This document shows, one piece after another, positions 7,803 through 15,482 of a DNA stretch of 24,730 bases. A program made the position numbers and the translations under genes. Source of the stretch: Oscillospiraceae bacterium (GTDB lineage: Bacteria > Bacillota_A > Clostridia > Oscillospirales > Oscillospiraceae); assembly GCA_017470325.1 (NCBI GenBank), contig JAFUES010000012.1, positions 1-24,730 on the forward strand, given 5' to 3'. The notes below the pieces were generated by a model. That model was not told the DNA's origin. It ran no database searches and saw only the letters and a list, made by a program, of their open reading frames with translations. Positions within the stretch are counted from its first letter, which is position 1; every line of letters starts with the position of its first letter.

Positions 7803-8838
7803 ACTGAAAAATCGGATCGTCCCGCCAGACCTGGCCGCGGCCAGGGAAGCGTGCAGGCGTTGGGATTCGCTGGCAAAACCGCTGGGGAGTCTGGGCGCTA
7901 TGGAAGAAGCGGTCGTTCGGATGGCTGCCGCGACCGGCAATGTGGACCCGGAAATCAACCGGAGGGTATTGCTGGTCTTCTGTGCAGACAACGGCGTGGT
8001 TGCCCAGGGGGTCAGCCAGTGCGGCAGTGAGGTCACAGCCGCAGTGGCAAACGCTTTGGCGAAAGGAGAAAGCACCGTCTGCCATATGGCTCGTGCGGCC
8101 CGCTGTGCCGTGCAGCCGGTGGATATGGGCATCCTGGATTTTCCAGGCTGCAAGGGCCTGGTGAGCTGCCGTATTCGAAACGGCACCGGGGATATCAGCA
8201 GCGGACCTGCCATGACCCGGGACGAGTGCCTCTCGGCCATCCGCGCGGGCGCCGGTCTCGCCATGGTTCAGGATGCGGATATCCTGGCCGTGGGGGAGAT
8301 GGGGATCGGCAACAGCACTACGGCGGCAGCGGTGACTTCTATCCTGCTGGGTCTTGCGCCTGAGAAGCTTACCGGCCGAGGCGCCGGACTTTCCGATGCG
8401 GGCCTTGCCCGAAAGGTCGAAGCGATCCGCCGTGCTGTTGCAGTGAACAAGCCCGACCCCGAGGACCCAATCGATGTTCTGGCAAAAGTGGGCGGCCTGG
8501 ATCTGGCCGCCATGTGCGGTGCTTTTCTGGGCGCGGCATTATGTCGGGTCCCTGTATTGATCGACGGCGCCATCAGTGCGGCGGCGGCTCTGTGCGCCGT
8601 GCGGCTGTTCCCGGAAGCCAAGACTGCTATGTTGGCAAGCCACGTTTCCGCGGAACCGGCGGGCCGGCCCCTCTTGAAAGCCTTAGGCCTTCATCCTCTT
8701 CTGGATGCGGGCCTGCGCCTGGGAGAGGGCAGCGGCGCGGTTGCCGCGCTGCCCCTGCTGGATCTGGCCCTGGCAGTCTATCGCAGCGGCCATGATTTCA
8801 AGGCGCTGGGGATCAAGGCCTATACGCCCCAGAGTTAA
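7789..8838 (+). CDS. cobT: Nicotinate-nucleotide:dimethylbenzimidazole phosphoribosyltransferase
   Basis: CobT activates the lower-ligand base by transferring phosphoribose from nicotinate mononucleotide to give alpha-ribazole phosphate or an analogue. The 349-residue product shows family motifs: CADNGVVAQGVSQ (65-77), EMGIGNSTTAAAV (170-182) and the catalytic glutamate in LGEGSGAVAALP (Glu313, equivalent to Glu317 of the Salmonella enzyme). The ATG at 7789 is preceded by AAAGG about 8 nt upstream and lies 14 nt inside the end of cbiA. No gene for dimethylbenzimidazole synthesis (bza, bluB) is in the window, so the base used in vivo is unknown. Confidence 0.96.
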   Translation: MELYELKNRIVPPDLAAAREACRRWDSLAKPLGSLGAMEEAVVRMAAATGNVDPEINRRVLLVFCADNGVVAQGVSQCGSEVTAAVANALAKGESTVCHMARAARCAVQPVDMGILDFPGCKGLVSCRIRNGTGDISSGPAMTRDECLSAIRAGAGLAMVQDADILAVGEMGIGNSTTAAAVTSILLGLAPEKLTGRGAGLSDAGLARKVEAIRRAVAVNKPDPEDPIDVLAKVGGLDLAAMCGAFLGAALCRVPVLIDGAISAAAALCAVRLFPEAKTAMLASHVSAEPAGRPLLKALGLHPLLDAGLRLGEGSGAVAALPLLDLALAVYRSGHDFKALGIKAYTPQS

Positions 8839-8842
8839 GACG

Positions 8843-9352
8843 ATGTTTGCTTTGGTTATCGGCGGTGCTGCCTCCGGCAAAAGCGCCTGGGCGGAAGAAT
8901 ATGTGAGCAAGCAGCCGGGAAAGCGGATCTATCTGGCCACCATGCAGCCCTATGGAGAAGAGGGCCTGGCGCGGGTGAAAAAACACCGGGAACAGCGATC
9001 GGGAAAGGGCTTTGACACGCTGGAACGGTATACGGATCTGGCCCATGCTCCAGTTCCTGTGGGCAGCAGTGTGCTGCTGGAGGATCTGGGAAATCTCGCA
9101 GCCAATGAGCTGTATAGCCCCGAGGGCGGCGGAACGGAGGCTGTGCTGGAAGGGATTGAGTTCCTGCTTCGGCGCTGTGACAACCTGACGCTGGTCGCCA
9201 ATGAGGTCTTCTCCGGCGGCCAGGCCTATGCAGACGATACCCTGCGATATCTCAGTGAGCTTGCACGGATCCACCGGATCCTGGCCGGGAAGGCGGATCT
9301 GGTCGTGGAACTGGTGTGCGGGCTGCCCAATATTCTGAAGGGAGTGGATTGA
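8843..9352 (+). CDS. cobU: Adenosylcobinamide kinase / adenosylcobinamide-phosphate guanylyltransferase (CobU), divergent C-terminus
   Basis: CobU phosphorylates adenosylcobinamide and then forms GDP-cobinamide through a guanylylated histidine. The 169-residue product has an intact P-loop GGAASGKS (residues 7-14), RIYLATMQP and the KKHREQR segment with His48, the likely guanylylated residue. LLEDLGNLAANEL follows. However, the segment that is normally NEVGxGIVP followed by R-x-x-R-[DE]-x-AGR in CobU reads NEVFSGGQAYADDT here, without the GIVP and arginine pattern. That pattern is found instead in the short CobU-like protein two genes downstream. The ATG at 8843 lies 4 nt after the cobT stop and its ribosome binding site is weak, so coupling is likely. 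Confidence 0.9.
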   Translation: MFALVIGGAASGKSAWAEEYVSKQPGKRIYLATMQPYGEEGLARVKKHREQRSGKGFDTLERYTDLAHAPVPVGSSVLLEDLGNLAANELYSPEGGGTEAVLEGIEFLLRRCDNLTLVANEVFSGGQAYADDTLRYLSELARIHRILAGKADLVVELVCGLPNILKGVD

Positions 9353-9354
9353 CC

Positions 9355-10110
9355 ATGCTACAGGCGATTCTTGTGGCGTTTTCCACGTTCTCGGCACTGC
9401 CTGTGCCGCAGATCCGCTGGACAAAACGGAATATGCGCTATGCTTTGCTGGCCTTTCCGCTGGTAGGCGCGGTGATCGGTGGACTGTGCTGGCTTTGGGC
9501 ATTCATTTGCAATGCCTGGAGTTTCCCGCAGATCCTCCGGGGGGCAGGGCTTTGCCTGATCCCGGTATTGGTGACAGGCGGCATCCATCTGGACGGCTAC
9601 GCGGATACCTGTGACGCTCTGGCAAGTCATGGGACTCTGGCGCAGAAACGCCAGATCCTGCACGATCCGCACATGGGCGCATTCGCGGCGATCCGGCTTT
9701 GCGTGTATTTTATCGCTTGCCTGGCCTTTTGGACGGCGCTGCCCGCCTACCGGGGCTGGACGGTGTTTTGCATCTTCTGTCTGAGCCGGACGCTCTCCGC
9801 TCTGGCGCTGACCCTGTTCCCTCTGGCGGACGGCAGCGGTCTGGCCCGCAATTTCGCGGAGGCTGCCGATCGGGAGCTTGTGCGGAACGTGCTGTTCGGC
9901 TACACGGTGCTGCTCTTTGTCGGGCTCATTTTGACAGGGGGCTGGATCGTGCTTCCCGTGGCAGCCGGTATGTTCTTCTGGTACCGGCATGTGGCGGAGG
10001 CCTATTTCGGCGGGGTCTCTGGGGATCTTGCCGGGTGGTTTTTGCAGAAAGCGGAATTGTGGATGCTGGGGGCGCTTTGCCTCTGGCAGTGTATCGACGC
10101 AGTCATATGA
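9355..10110 (+). CDS. cobS: Adenosylcobinamide-GDP ribazoletransferase (cobalamin synthase)
   Basis: CobS is the integral membrane enzyme that joins GDP-cobinamide to alpha-ribazole (or its phosphate), the step that completes the nucleotide loop. The 251-residue product has several hydrophobic segments and the conserved cytosolic motifs GGIHLDGYADTCDAL and KRQILHDPHMGAFAA, with clustered Asp and His residues that bind metal and nucleotide. The ATG at 9355 has GGAG at 9341-9344. It starts 2 nt after the cobU stop codon. Length and motifs agree with the CobS family. Confidence 0.95.
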   Translation: MLQAILVAFSTFSALPVPQIRWTKRNMRYALLAFPLVGAVIGGLCWLWAFICNAWSFPQILRGAGLCLIPVLVTGGIHLDGYADTCDALASHGTLAQKRQILHDPHMGAFAAIRLCVYFIACLAFWTALPAYRGWTVFCIFCLSRTLSALALTLFPLADGSGLARNFAEAADRELVRNVLFGYTVLLFVGLILTGGWIVLPVAAGMFFWYRHVAEAYFGGVSGDLAGWFLQKAELWMLGALCLWQCIDAVI

Positions 10111-10442
10111 TTTTTGTAACAGGACCCCTGTTCTCAGGGAAAAAGGAATATATCCGAAACGCCCTTGGTCTCAGCGAGGAAGCGTTTTCCGATAGAGCGG
10201 TCTGGGATGTCCAGGATCTGGCGGATGCCGCCGATGTGGAAGCTCTGGTGGAAACCCTTGCACAAAAGGAGATCGTGATCGCAACGGAGATCGGTGGCGG
10301 CGTGGTCCCCGTGGACCCCATGGAACGCTCTCACAGGGAGGCGGCGGGCCGTCTGGCCTGTATGCTTGCGGCCCGGGCTGATACGGTGATCCGGGTCTGC
10401 TGCGGCCTGCCCCAGCTGTTGAAGGGAGAATGGCCATGCTGA
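10107..10442 (+). CDS. Short second CobU-like protein (cobinamide kinase-like)
   Basis: This 111-residue protein looks like a CobU with the middle removed. It begins with a P-loop-like sequence GPLFSGKKEY (residues 6-15), in which the Ser/Thr that usually follows GK is Lys. After a short spacer it carries the sequence EIGGGVVP (61-68), then R74, R77-E78, A80-G81-R82, and ends CCGLPQLLKG. That C-terminal part corresponds to the NEVGMGIVP...R...RD..GR region of Salmonella CobU. The guanylylated-His motif and about 60 intervening residues are missing. The ATG overlaps the cobS stop by 4 nt. Role is inferred: a partner of, or regulator for, the full-length CobU, or a degenerate paralogue kept in the operon. 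Codon usage looks like that of its neighbours. Confidence 0.8.
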   Translation: MIFVTGPLFSGKKEYIRNALGLSEEAFSDRAVWDVQDLADAADVEALVETLAQKEIVIATEIGGGVVPVDPMERSHREAAGRLACMLAARADTVIRVCCGLPQLLKGEWPC

Positions 10443-11017
10443 TCTGGCTGATTCGCCATGGATCCACGGAGCTGACGGAGGCAAGGAAATATCAGGGGGT
10501 ACTGGATACCCCTCTGTCAAAAGAAGGTCGCGGGGCTTTGAAGCAGGCGGCGTTTTCTCCCGTGCTTGTCTATACCTCAAGCCTAATTCGAACACAGGAG
10601 ACGGCGTCTGTCCTCTTCCCGTCGGCAAAACAGATCTCCATACCGGGATTGGCAGAAATGGATTTCGGCCTGTTCGAAGGCAGAAGTGCCGATGAAATGG
10701 CGGAGGACCCCGCCTATCGTGCCTGGGTCGACGGCTTTTGTATGGGCCGCTGCCCGGGCGGCGAGGACAGACAGGCCTTTAGCGAGCGGGTATGTGCTGC
10801 CTTTTCCGCACTGGTGGAGACGGCCCTTTCCACAGGAGAGGAACAGCTGGTCGTCGTGGCCCACGCCGGCACGCAGATGGCGGTGCTGGAACGCTGGGGG
10901 CGTCCAAGGCGGGACTATTACGCCGGTGCGGCCAAACCGGGAGCGGGCTATGTGCTCAGCAGCGAGCTCTGGCCGGAAGCCCTGGAGATCAAAGAGGAGA
11001 TCAGATTTACCAAATGA
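10436..11017 (+). CDS. cobC: Histidine phosphatase, probable alpha-ribazole-5'-phosphate phosphatase
   Basis: A phosphoglycerate-mutase-like phosphatase of 193 residues. It has the phosphohistidine motif RHG (residues 7-9 in LIRHGSTEL), the YTSSLIRTQETA segment with the conserved arginine, a glutamate in GLAEMDFGLFEG, and the second histidine (His143) in VVAHAGTQMAV. By context it should remove the phosphate from alpha-ribazole phosphate or from cobalamin 5'-phosphate. The histidine phosphatase family is broad, so specificity rests on the operon. Two in-frame ATGs exist. I prefer 10436 because GGGAG (10424-10428) is then 7 nt upstream, whereas 10430 would leave 1 nt. It overlaps the preceding gene by 7 nt. 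Confidence 0.88.
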   Translation: MLIWLIRHGSTELTEARKYQGVLDTPLSKEGRGALKQAAFSPVLVYTSSLIRTQETASVLFPSAKQISIPGLAEMDFGLFEGRSADEMAEDPAYRAWVDGFCMGRCPGGEDRQAFSERVCAAFSALVETALSTGEEQLVVVAHAGTQMAVLERWGRPRRDYYAGAAKPGAGYVLSSELWPEALEIKEEIRFTK

Positions 11018-11991
11018 GGATACTGCTTGCCGCGATATGCGGCTTTTTTCTGGATCTGGTCTTGGGAGATCCGGTGGCTCTGACGAAGTTTCATCCGGTC
11101 GTGTTGATGGGGCGCTGTATTGACGCTTTGGAAAAACGGCTGCGCTCGCGCTTTTCCAAAACGTCAAAGGGCGAATTCCGTGCCGGACTTCTGCTGGCCT
11201 GTCTTCTGCCGTTGGGAAGCCTGCTTGTCAGCTGGTGCTTGATCGTTTTGTTGGACCGGCTGTGGGCTCCGCTGGGGTTCCTGCTGCGGGTGCTGTGGTG
11301 CTGGCAGGCTCTGGCTGTCAAGGATCTGAAGGATGAAAGCATGAACGTTTACCGGACACTGCAGGACGGCAGCCTTGCAGATGCCCGTGCTGCGGTGTCC
11401 CGGATCGTCGGGCGGGATACTGCGGCGCTGGATGAAGCCGGTGTTACCCGGGCTGCGGTGGAGACCGTGGCGGAAAATTTCTCCGACGGCGTAGTGGCGC
11501 CGATGCTGTATATGTTCATCGGCGGCGCGCCGCTGGCTCTGTGCTATAAGGCTGTCAATACCATGGACAGCATGATCGGCTATAAGAACGAACGCTATCT
11601 CTGGTTCGGCCGAGCGGCCGCCCGTCTGGATGACGCGGCCAATTTTCTGCCCTCACGTCTGGCGGCGCTGCTGCTGATTGCGGCAAGCGGAATGTGTGGA
11701 TATGACCGGAGGGGAGCCTGGCAGATCTGGCGGCGGGACCGACGGAGACATGCCAGCCCCAACTCTGCCCAGTGTGAGGCGGCCATGGCCGGGGCCCTGG
11801 GGGTCCGTCTGGCGGGCCCGGCGTATTATTTTGGGAAGTTGGTGGATAAGCCGTCGATCGGTGATGCGAACAGAGAGATCGAAACAGAGGACATTCGCAG
11901 AGCGGATCGGCTGATGGTCACGGGAAGCATCCTCAGCCTGCTGCTTATGAGCATTTTGAGGATATTGAGCATTTTGCTGTTAAAGGGATAA
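11014..11991 (+). CDS. cbiB: Adenosylcobinamide-phosphate synthase (CbiB)
   Basis: CbiB is the membrane protein that attaches the aminopropanol (phosphate) linker to adenosylcobyric acid. The 325-residue product has the N-terminal FFLDLVLGDP and FHPVVLMGRCI motifs, several hydrophobic segments, the family signature AAVETVAENFSDGVVAP, and the NTMDSMIGYKNERY and ASPNSAQCEAAMAGALG motifs. The start ATG overlaps the cobC stop by 4 nt (ATGA). CobD, which makes the linker, is encoded immediately downstream. The last residues contain a short sequence echo (SILRILSILL) that fits a transmembrane helix. Confidence 0.95.
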   Translation: MRILLAAICGFFLDLVLGDPVALTKFHPVVLMGRCIDALEKRLRSRFSKTSKGEFRAGLLLACLLPLGSLLVSWCLIVLLDRLWAPLGFLLRVLWCWQALAVKDLKDESMNVYRTLQDGSLADARAAVSRIVGRDTAALDEAGVTRAAVETVAENFSDGVVAPMLYMFIGGAPLALCYKAVNTMDSMIGYKNERYLWFGRAAARLDDAANFLPSRLAALLLIAASGMCGYDRRGAWQIWRRDRRRHASPNSAQCEAAMAGALGVRLAGPAYYFGKLVDKPSIGDANREIETEDIRRADRLMVTGSILSLLLMSILRILSILLLKG

Positions 11992-11994
11992 GTG

Positions 11995-13056
11995 ATGGAA
12001 ACGATGCACGGCGGCGACTGGGCCGGATTTCAAAGAGAATACGGATCACTGCCGTTGGACTTTTCCGCCAATCTCAGCCCACTGGGGATGCCGGAAGGAG
12101 TCCGCCGCGCTGCGGCCACGGCGGCAGAAAAGGCCCATCGATATCCGGACCCGGAGTGCTTTCAGCTGCGGCAGGCGCTTTCGACCTGCCACCATGTCCC
12201 GGCGGAGCAGATCGTCTGCGGCAATGGCGCGGCGGATCTGATCTTTCGGTTGCCTTTGGCTCTGAAACCGAAGACAGCCCTGTTGCCGGGGCCGGTGTTT
12301 ACGGAATATGAGACAGCCCTGCGCAGCAGCGGCTGCGAGATCCGACAGTTCCCTTTGTCGGAGAAAAATGATTTTGTGCTTACCGAGGCGATTCTGCCCT
12401 GTATCGTTCCGGACTTGGATCTGCTGATCCTCTGCAATCCCAACAATCCCACAGGGCGAACAGTGGAACCGTATCTGATGGGTCAGATCCTGGATCGGTG
12501 CGGGGAGACAGAGACCCGTTTGGTCGTGGACGAGTGCTTCATCGAAATGCTGGATCAGCCGGAGAAACACAGCCTGGTGAGCCGGCTGTCCGGGGAAACC
12601 GATCTTATTTTGATCCGTGCTTTTACCAAATCCTTTTCCATGGCCGGGCTTCGTCTCGGATACGCACTCTGCAGCGATACAGACACAGCGGCAAGGCTGG
12701 AAGGCTGCGGCCAGGCCTGGGCCGTATCCGAACCCGCCCAGGCGGCGGGGCTGGCTGCACTGAGAGAGACGGAGTATTTGGATCAGGTGCGGAAACTGCT
12801 GGCGTGTGAACGGCCCTTCTTGATGGAGCGCTTAAAGGAACTGGGTTGCCGCTGCATACAAGGCGAGGCAAATTATCTGCTGTTTCATTGCGAGGAAACG
12901 ACGCTGTGCGAAAAGCTCCGCCAATGTGGGATCCTTTTGCGGGACTGCAGAAATTTTGAAGGTTTACAGCCAGGGTGGTACCGGTGCGCGATACGGACGC
13001 ATGAAGAAAATATCCTCTTTTTAAAGGCGATGAAAGGAGTGCTGGTACATGGCTAA
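11995..13056 (+). CDS. cobD: L-threonine-O-3-phosphate decarboxylase (CobD)
   Basis: CobD is a pyridoxal-phosphate enzyme of the aminotransferase I/II fold that decarboxylates threonine phosphate to aminopropanol phosphate, the substrate of CbiB. The 353-residue product has the N-terminal DFSANLSPLG and YPDPECFQLRQAL motifs, CNPNNPTGR, DECFIEM and the PLP lysine Lys212 in FTKSFSMAGLRLGY. I chose ATG 11995, which has AAAGGG about 7 nt upstream. A GTG directly before it and a later ATG (12004) are less well spaced. Histidinol-phosphate aminotransferase is the nearest relative, but the position next to cbiB and the DFSAN start favour CobD. No threonine kinase (PduX) is in the window. Confidence 0.93.
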   Translation: METMHGGDWAGFQREYGSLPLDFSANLSPLGMPEGVRRAAATAAEKAHRYPDPECFQLRQALSTCHHVPAEQIVCGNGAADLIFRLPLALKPKTALLPGPVFTEYETALRSSGCEIRQFPLSEKNDFVLTEAILPCIVPDLDLLILCNPNNPTGRTVEPYLMGQILDRCGETETRLVVDECFIEMLDQPEKHSLVSRLSGETDLILIRAFTKSFSMAGLRLGYALCSDTDTAARLEGCGQAWAVSEPAQAAGLAALRETEYLDQVRKLLACERPFLMERLKELGCRCIQGEANYLLFHCEETTLCEKLRQCGILLRDCRNFEGLQPGWYRCAIRTHEENILFLKAMKGVLVHG

Positions 13057-14527
13057 ATGCATCATGGTGCAGGGGACTATGTCCGGCGCAGGAAAAAGCC
13101 TGTTGGTTACGGCATTGTGCCGGATCTTCCAACAGGATGGCTGGCGGGTCGCCCCTTTCAAAAGCCAGAATATGGCCCTCAACAGTTACATCACGCCGGA
13201 CGGCCTGGAGATGGGCAGGGCGCAGGTGACTCAGGCAGAGGCCGCTGGACTGGATTGCGATGTGAGGATGAATCCCATCCTGCTCAAGCCGTCCAGCGAC
13301 ACCGGCAGCCAAGTCATCGTCAATGGCCAGGTGCGAGGTCATTACGACGCGGCAGACTATTTTGCCATGAAGCGGGAGCTGATCCCGGACATCTTAAAAG
13401 CCTATAATAGTCTGGCTGCCGAGAACGATATCCTCGTCATCGAGGGTGCCGGCTCCCCGGCGGAGATCAACCTGCGGGAAAACGATATCGTAAATATGGG
13501 CCTGGCGGAGCTGGTGAACGCGCCGGTGCTTCTGGCCGGAGATATCGACCGGGGCGGCGTGTTTGCCCAACTGTATGGAACGATCGCCCTGCTGCGGGAA
13601 ACGGAGCGCCGCAGGGTGATCGGCACGGTCATCAATAAGTTCCGCGGCGATGTGGAGCTTCTGCGTCCCGGCCTGCTCCAATTGGAGGAACTGACAGGAG
13701 TCCCTGTGCTGGGGGTCGTACCGTGGCTGCAGACAGAGATCGACGATGAAGACAGTCTCGCTCCATCCCTTACCAGAACAGAAGCGAAACGGGCGCTGGA
13801 CGTGGCTGTGATCCGCTTGCCCCACATATCCAATTTTACAGATTTTCCGCCCCTGGAAGAGCATCCGGCTATCGGCGTGCGCTATGTTAGTGATTTGAAA
13901 CAGCTTGGGCAGCCGGATCTGCTAATCCTTCCCGGAACCAAGAGCACGATGGACGATCTGCTGTGGCTTCGTGGGAACGGGCTTGAAAGCGCTGTTCTGG
14001 AATTGGCGGCCAGAGGGACACCGATCCTTGGGATCTGCGGTGGTTATCAGATGCTTGGCCGGGAAATCGCAGATCCGGAGGCCGTGGAGCACGGAGGGAC
14101 TATGCATGGCATGGGCTTGCTGCCCTGCCGCACGGTGTTCAGCACACGAAAGACCCGCACAAGGAAGCGGGCGGAGATCCTGGACGGCCCCTTTGCCGGC
14201 GCAAAGCTGGAGGGTTATGAGATCCACATGGGTGAGACTGTTTCCGAGACGGTGGCTTTCTGCCGCTTCGGGGACGGGAAATCAGACGGCGCGGTCAACA
14301 GGAACGTGTTTGGGACGTATCTCCATGGGCTTTTCGATACCGGCGAGCTGACCGCACGTCTGGCGGAATACCTGGCATTGCGCAAGGGGATCACAGTGGA
14401 ACCGTACAAACCGGTTCCGCGTGCTCTGTACCGGCAGCAGCAGTATGATCTGCTGGCGCAGGCGGTACGAAACAGCCTGGATATGGAGCGCATTTACCGC
14501 GCTATGGAGGAATACGAAAATGCCTGA
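13049..14527 (+). CDS. cbiP: Cobyric acid synthase
   Basis: CbiP (CobQ) amidates the b, d, e and g side chains of adenosylcobyrinate a,c-diamide to give adenosylcobyric acid. The 492-residue product has an ATP-binding domain with P-loop TMSGAGKS (10-17), FKSQNMALNS, KPSSDTGSQVIVNG and DIDRGGVFAQLYG. The C-terminal glutamine amidotransferase domain has LPGTKSTMDDL, the nucleophile Cys330 in GICGGYQMLG and His426 in GTYLHGLFD. The start ATG overlaps the end of cobD by 8 nt and has GGAG 9 nt upstream. Length and motifs are those of a full enzyme. Confidence 0.97.
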   Translation: MAKCIMVQGTMSGAGKSLLVTALCRIFQQDGWRVAPFKSQNMALNSYITPDGLEMGRAQVTQAEAAGLDCDVRMNPILLKPSSDTGSQVIVNGQVRGHYDAADYFAMKRELIPDILKAYNSLAAENDILVIEGAGSPAEINLRENDIVNMGLAELVNAPVLLAGDIDRGGVFAQLYGTIALLRETERRRVIGTVINKFRGDVELLRPGLLQLEELTGVPVLGVVPWLQTEIDDEDSLAPSLTRTEAKRALDVAVIRLPHISNFTDFPPLEEHPAIGVRYVSDLKQLGQPDLLILPGTKSTMDDLLWLRGNGLESAVLELAARGTPILGICGGYQMLGREIADPEAVEHGGTMHGMGLLPCRTVFSTRKTRTRKRAEILDGPFAGAKLEGYEIHMGETVSETVAFCRFGDGKSDGAVNRNVFGTYLHGLFDTGELTARLAEYLALRKGITVEPYKPVPRALYRQQQYDLLAQAVRNSLDMERIYRAMEEYENA

Positions 14528-15188
14528 ACATGTGTTGCCGGCGGATATCGAGCGCAGCAGTATGAGGATCATCGGGGAAGAATTGCGCGCTCGGAGCATC
14601 ACGCTCCCGGAGGAAAACGCCGCTGTCATCACCCGGGTGATCCACGCCACCGCCGATTTCGATTTTGCCCGGACGCTGTTTTTCACACCCGGCGCGGTCC
14701 AGACAGGCGCCGCGGCTCTGAGCCGCGGTGTGGATATCGTGACAGATACCAACATGGCCAGAGCCGGGGTCAGCAAACCCGGCCTTCAGAAGCTGGGCGG
14801 ACAGGTATTTTGCTTTATGGCGGAGCCGGAGATCGCACGGACTGCCAAAGAGAAGGGGACGACTAGGGCTTCGGCGGCTATGGAGTATGCAGCAGAGAGC
14901 CATCCGGGAGCTGTTCTGGCCGTTGGAAACGCGCCGACGGCACTTTTTACCATTGCCGATCAGATCGAGGCGGGGCTCCGGCCTGCGCTGGTGATCGCCG
15001 TGCCGGTGGGCTTTGTAAATGTAGTTGAGAGTAAGGAGCGCCTGGTGGCTGTTTGTGAAACATACGGTGTGCCGGCCATCGCCGCTATGGGCCGCAAAGG
15101 CGGCAGCACGGTAGCGGCCGCCATCTGCAACGCGCTGCTCTATACGGCGGCGGATATGCTGGACCCTGCCAAGCGGGGCTGGCAGTAA
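14520..15188 (+). CDS. cbiC: Cobalt-precorrin-8 methylmutase
   Basis: CbiC (CobH) moves the methyl group from C11 to C12 of precorrin-8, giving cobyrinate. The 222-residue product has SSMRIIGEE near the N-terminus, the catalytic histidine in TRVIHATADFDF (His42), DTNMARAGVSK, VGNAPTALF and the C-terminal RKGGSTVAAAICNALLY. The ATG at 14520 has GGAGG at 14506-14510 and overlaps the cbiP stop by 8 nt. The reading frame extends further upstream within cbiP, but those residues are not family-like. The protein seems complete and conventional. Confidence 0.95.
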   Translation: MPEHVLPADIERSSMRIIGEELRARSITLPEENAAVITRVIHATADFDFARTLFFTPGAVQTGAAALSRGVDIVTDTNMARAGVSKPGLQKLGGQVFCFMAEPEIARTAKEKGTTRASAAMEYAAESHPGAVLAVGNAPTALFTIADQIEAGLRPALVIAVPVGFVNVVESKERLVAVCETYGVPAIAAMGRKGGSTVAAAICNALLYTAADMLDPAKRGWQ

Positions 15189-15197
15189 GGAGAGGCC

Positions 15198-15479
15198 ATG
15201 AAGGGAAGCAACAGGAACTATGCGTTCTTCCAACATAAGGATTGCGAATTCTTTCCCTGCCACAAGGGCATCCCGGAGGAAGATTTCAATTGCCTTTTCT
15301 GCTATTGCCCCTTGTATGCTCTGGGGGAGAACTGCGGCGGTGGATTCTTCTATCGGGAAAATGGCATAAAAAGCTGTGAAAACTGCAGCTTCCCACACCG
15401 CAGAGAAAACTACGATAAGCTGATCGCCCGTTTCCCGGAATTGGCGGAGTTGGCAGCAAAAGAACGGAAAAAGGACTGA
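15198..15479 (+). CDS. Cysteine-rich small-domain protein in cobalamin operon
   Basis: This 93-residue protein contains eight cysteines (16, 21, 32, 35, 37, 46, 60, 63) arranged as C-x4-C, C-x2-C-x-C-P and C-x2-C, together with a conserved-looking CPLYALGENCGGGF segment and a C-terminal helix rich in charged residues. It resembles the small family annotated as cysteine-rich small domain (PF04071, from memory), which occurs in archaea and clostridia, often near cobalamin genes; no biochemical function is known to me. The cysteine pattern suggests binding of zinc, cobalt or an iron-sulfur cluster. GGAG at 15189-15192 lies 5 nt before the ATG, and the gene sits 9 nt after cbiC and 3 nt before cbiD, so it is made with the corrin-ring enzymes. 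Confidence 0.85.
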   Translation: MKGSNRNYAFFQHKDCEFFPCHKGIPEEDFNCLFCYCPLYALGENCGGGFFYRENGIKSCENCSFPHRRENYDKLIARFPELAELAAKERKKD

Positions 15480-15482
15480 ACC

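Noticed and set aside
11949..11976. Direct repeat GAGCATTTTG (two copies, 18 bp apart) at the end of cbiB
   Set aside because: It is in frame and encodes a repeated Ser-Ile-Leu in a membrane helix, so coding explains it.
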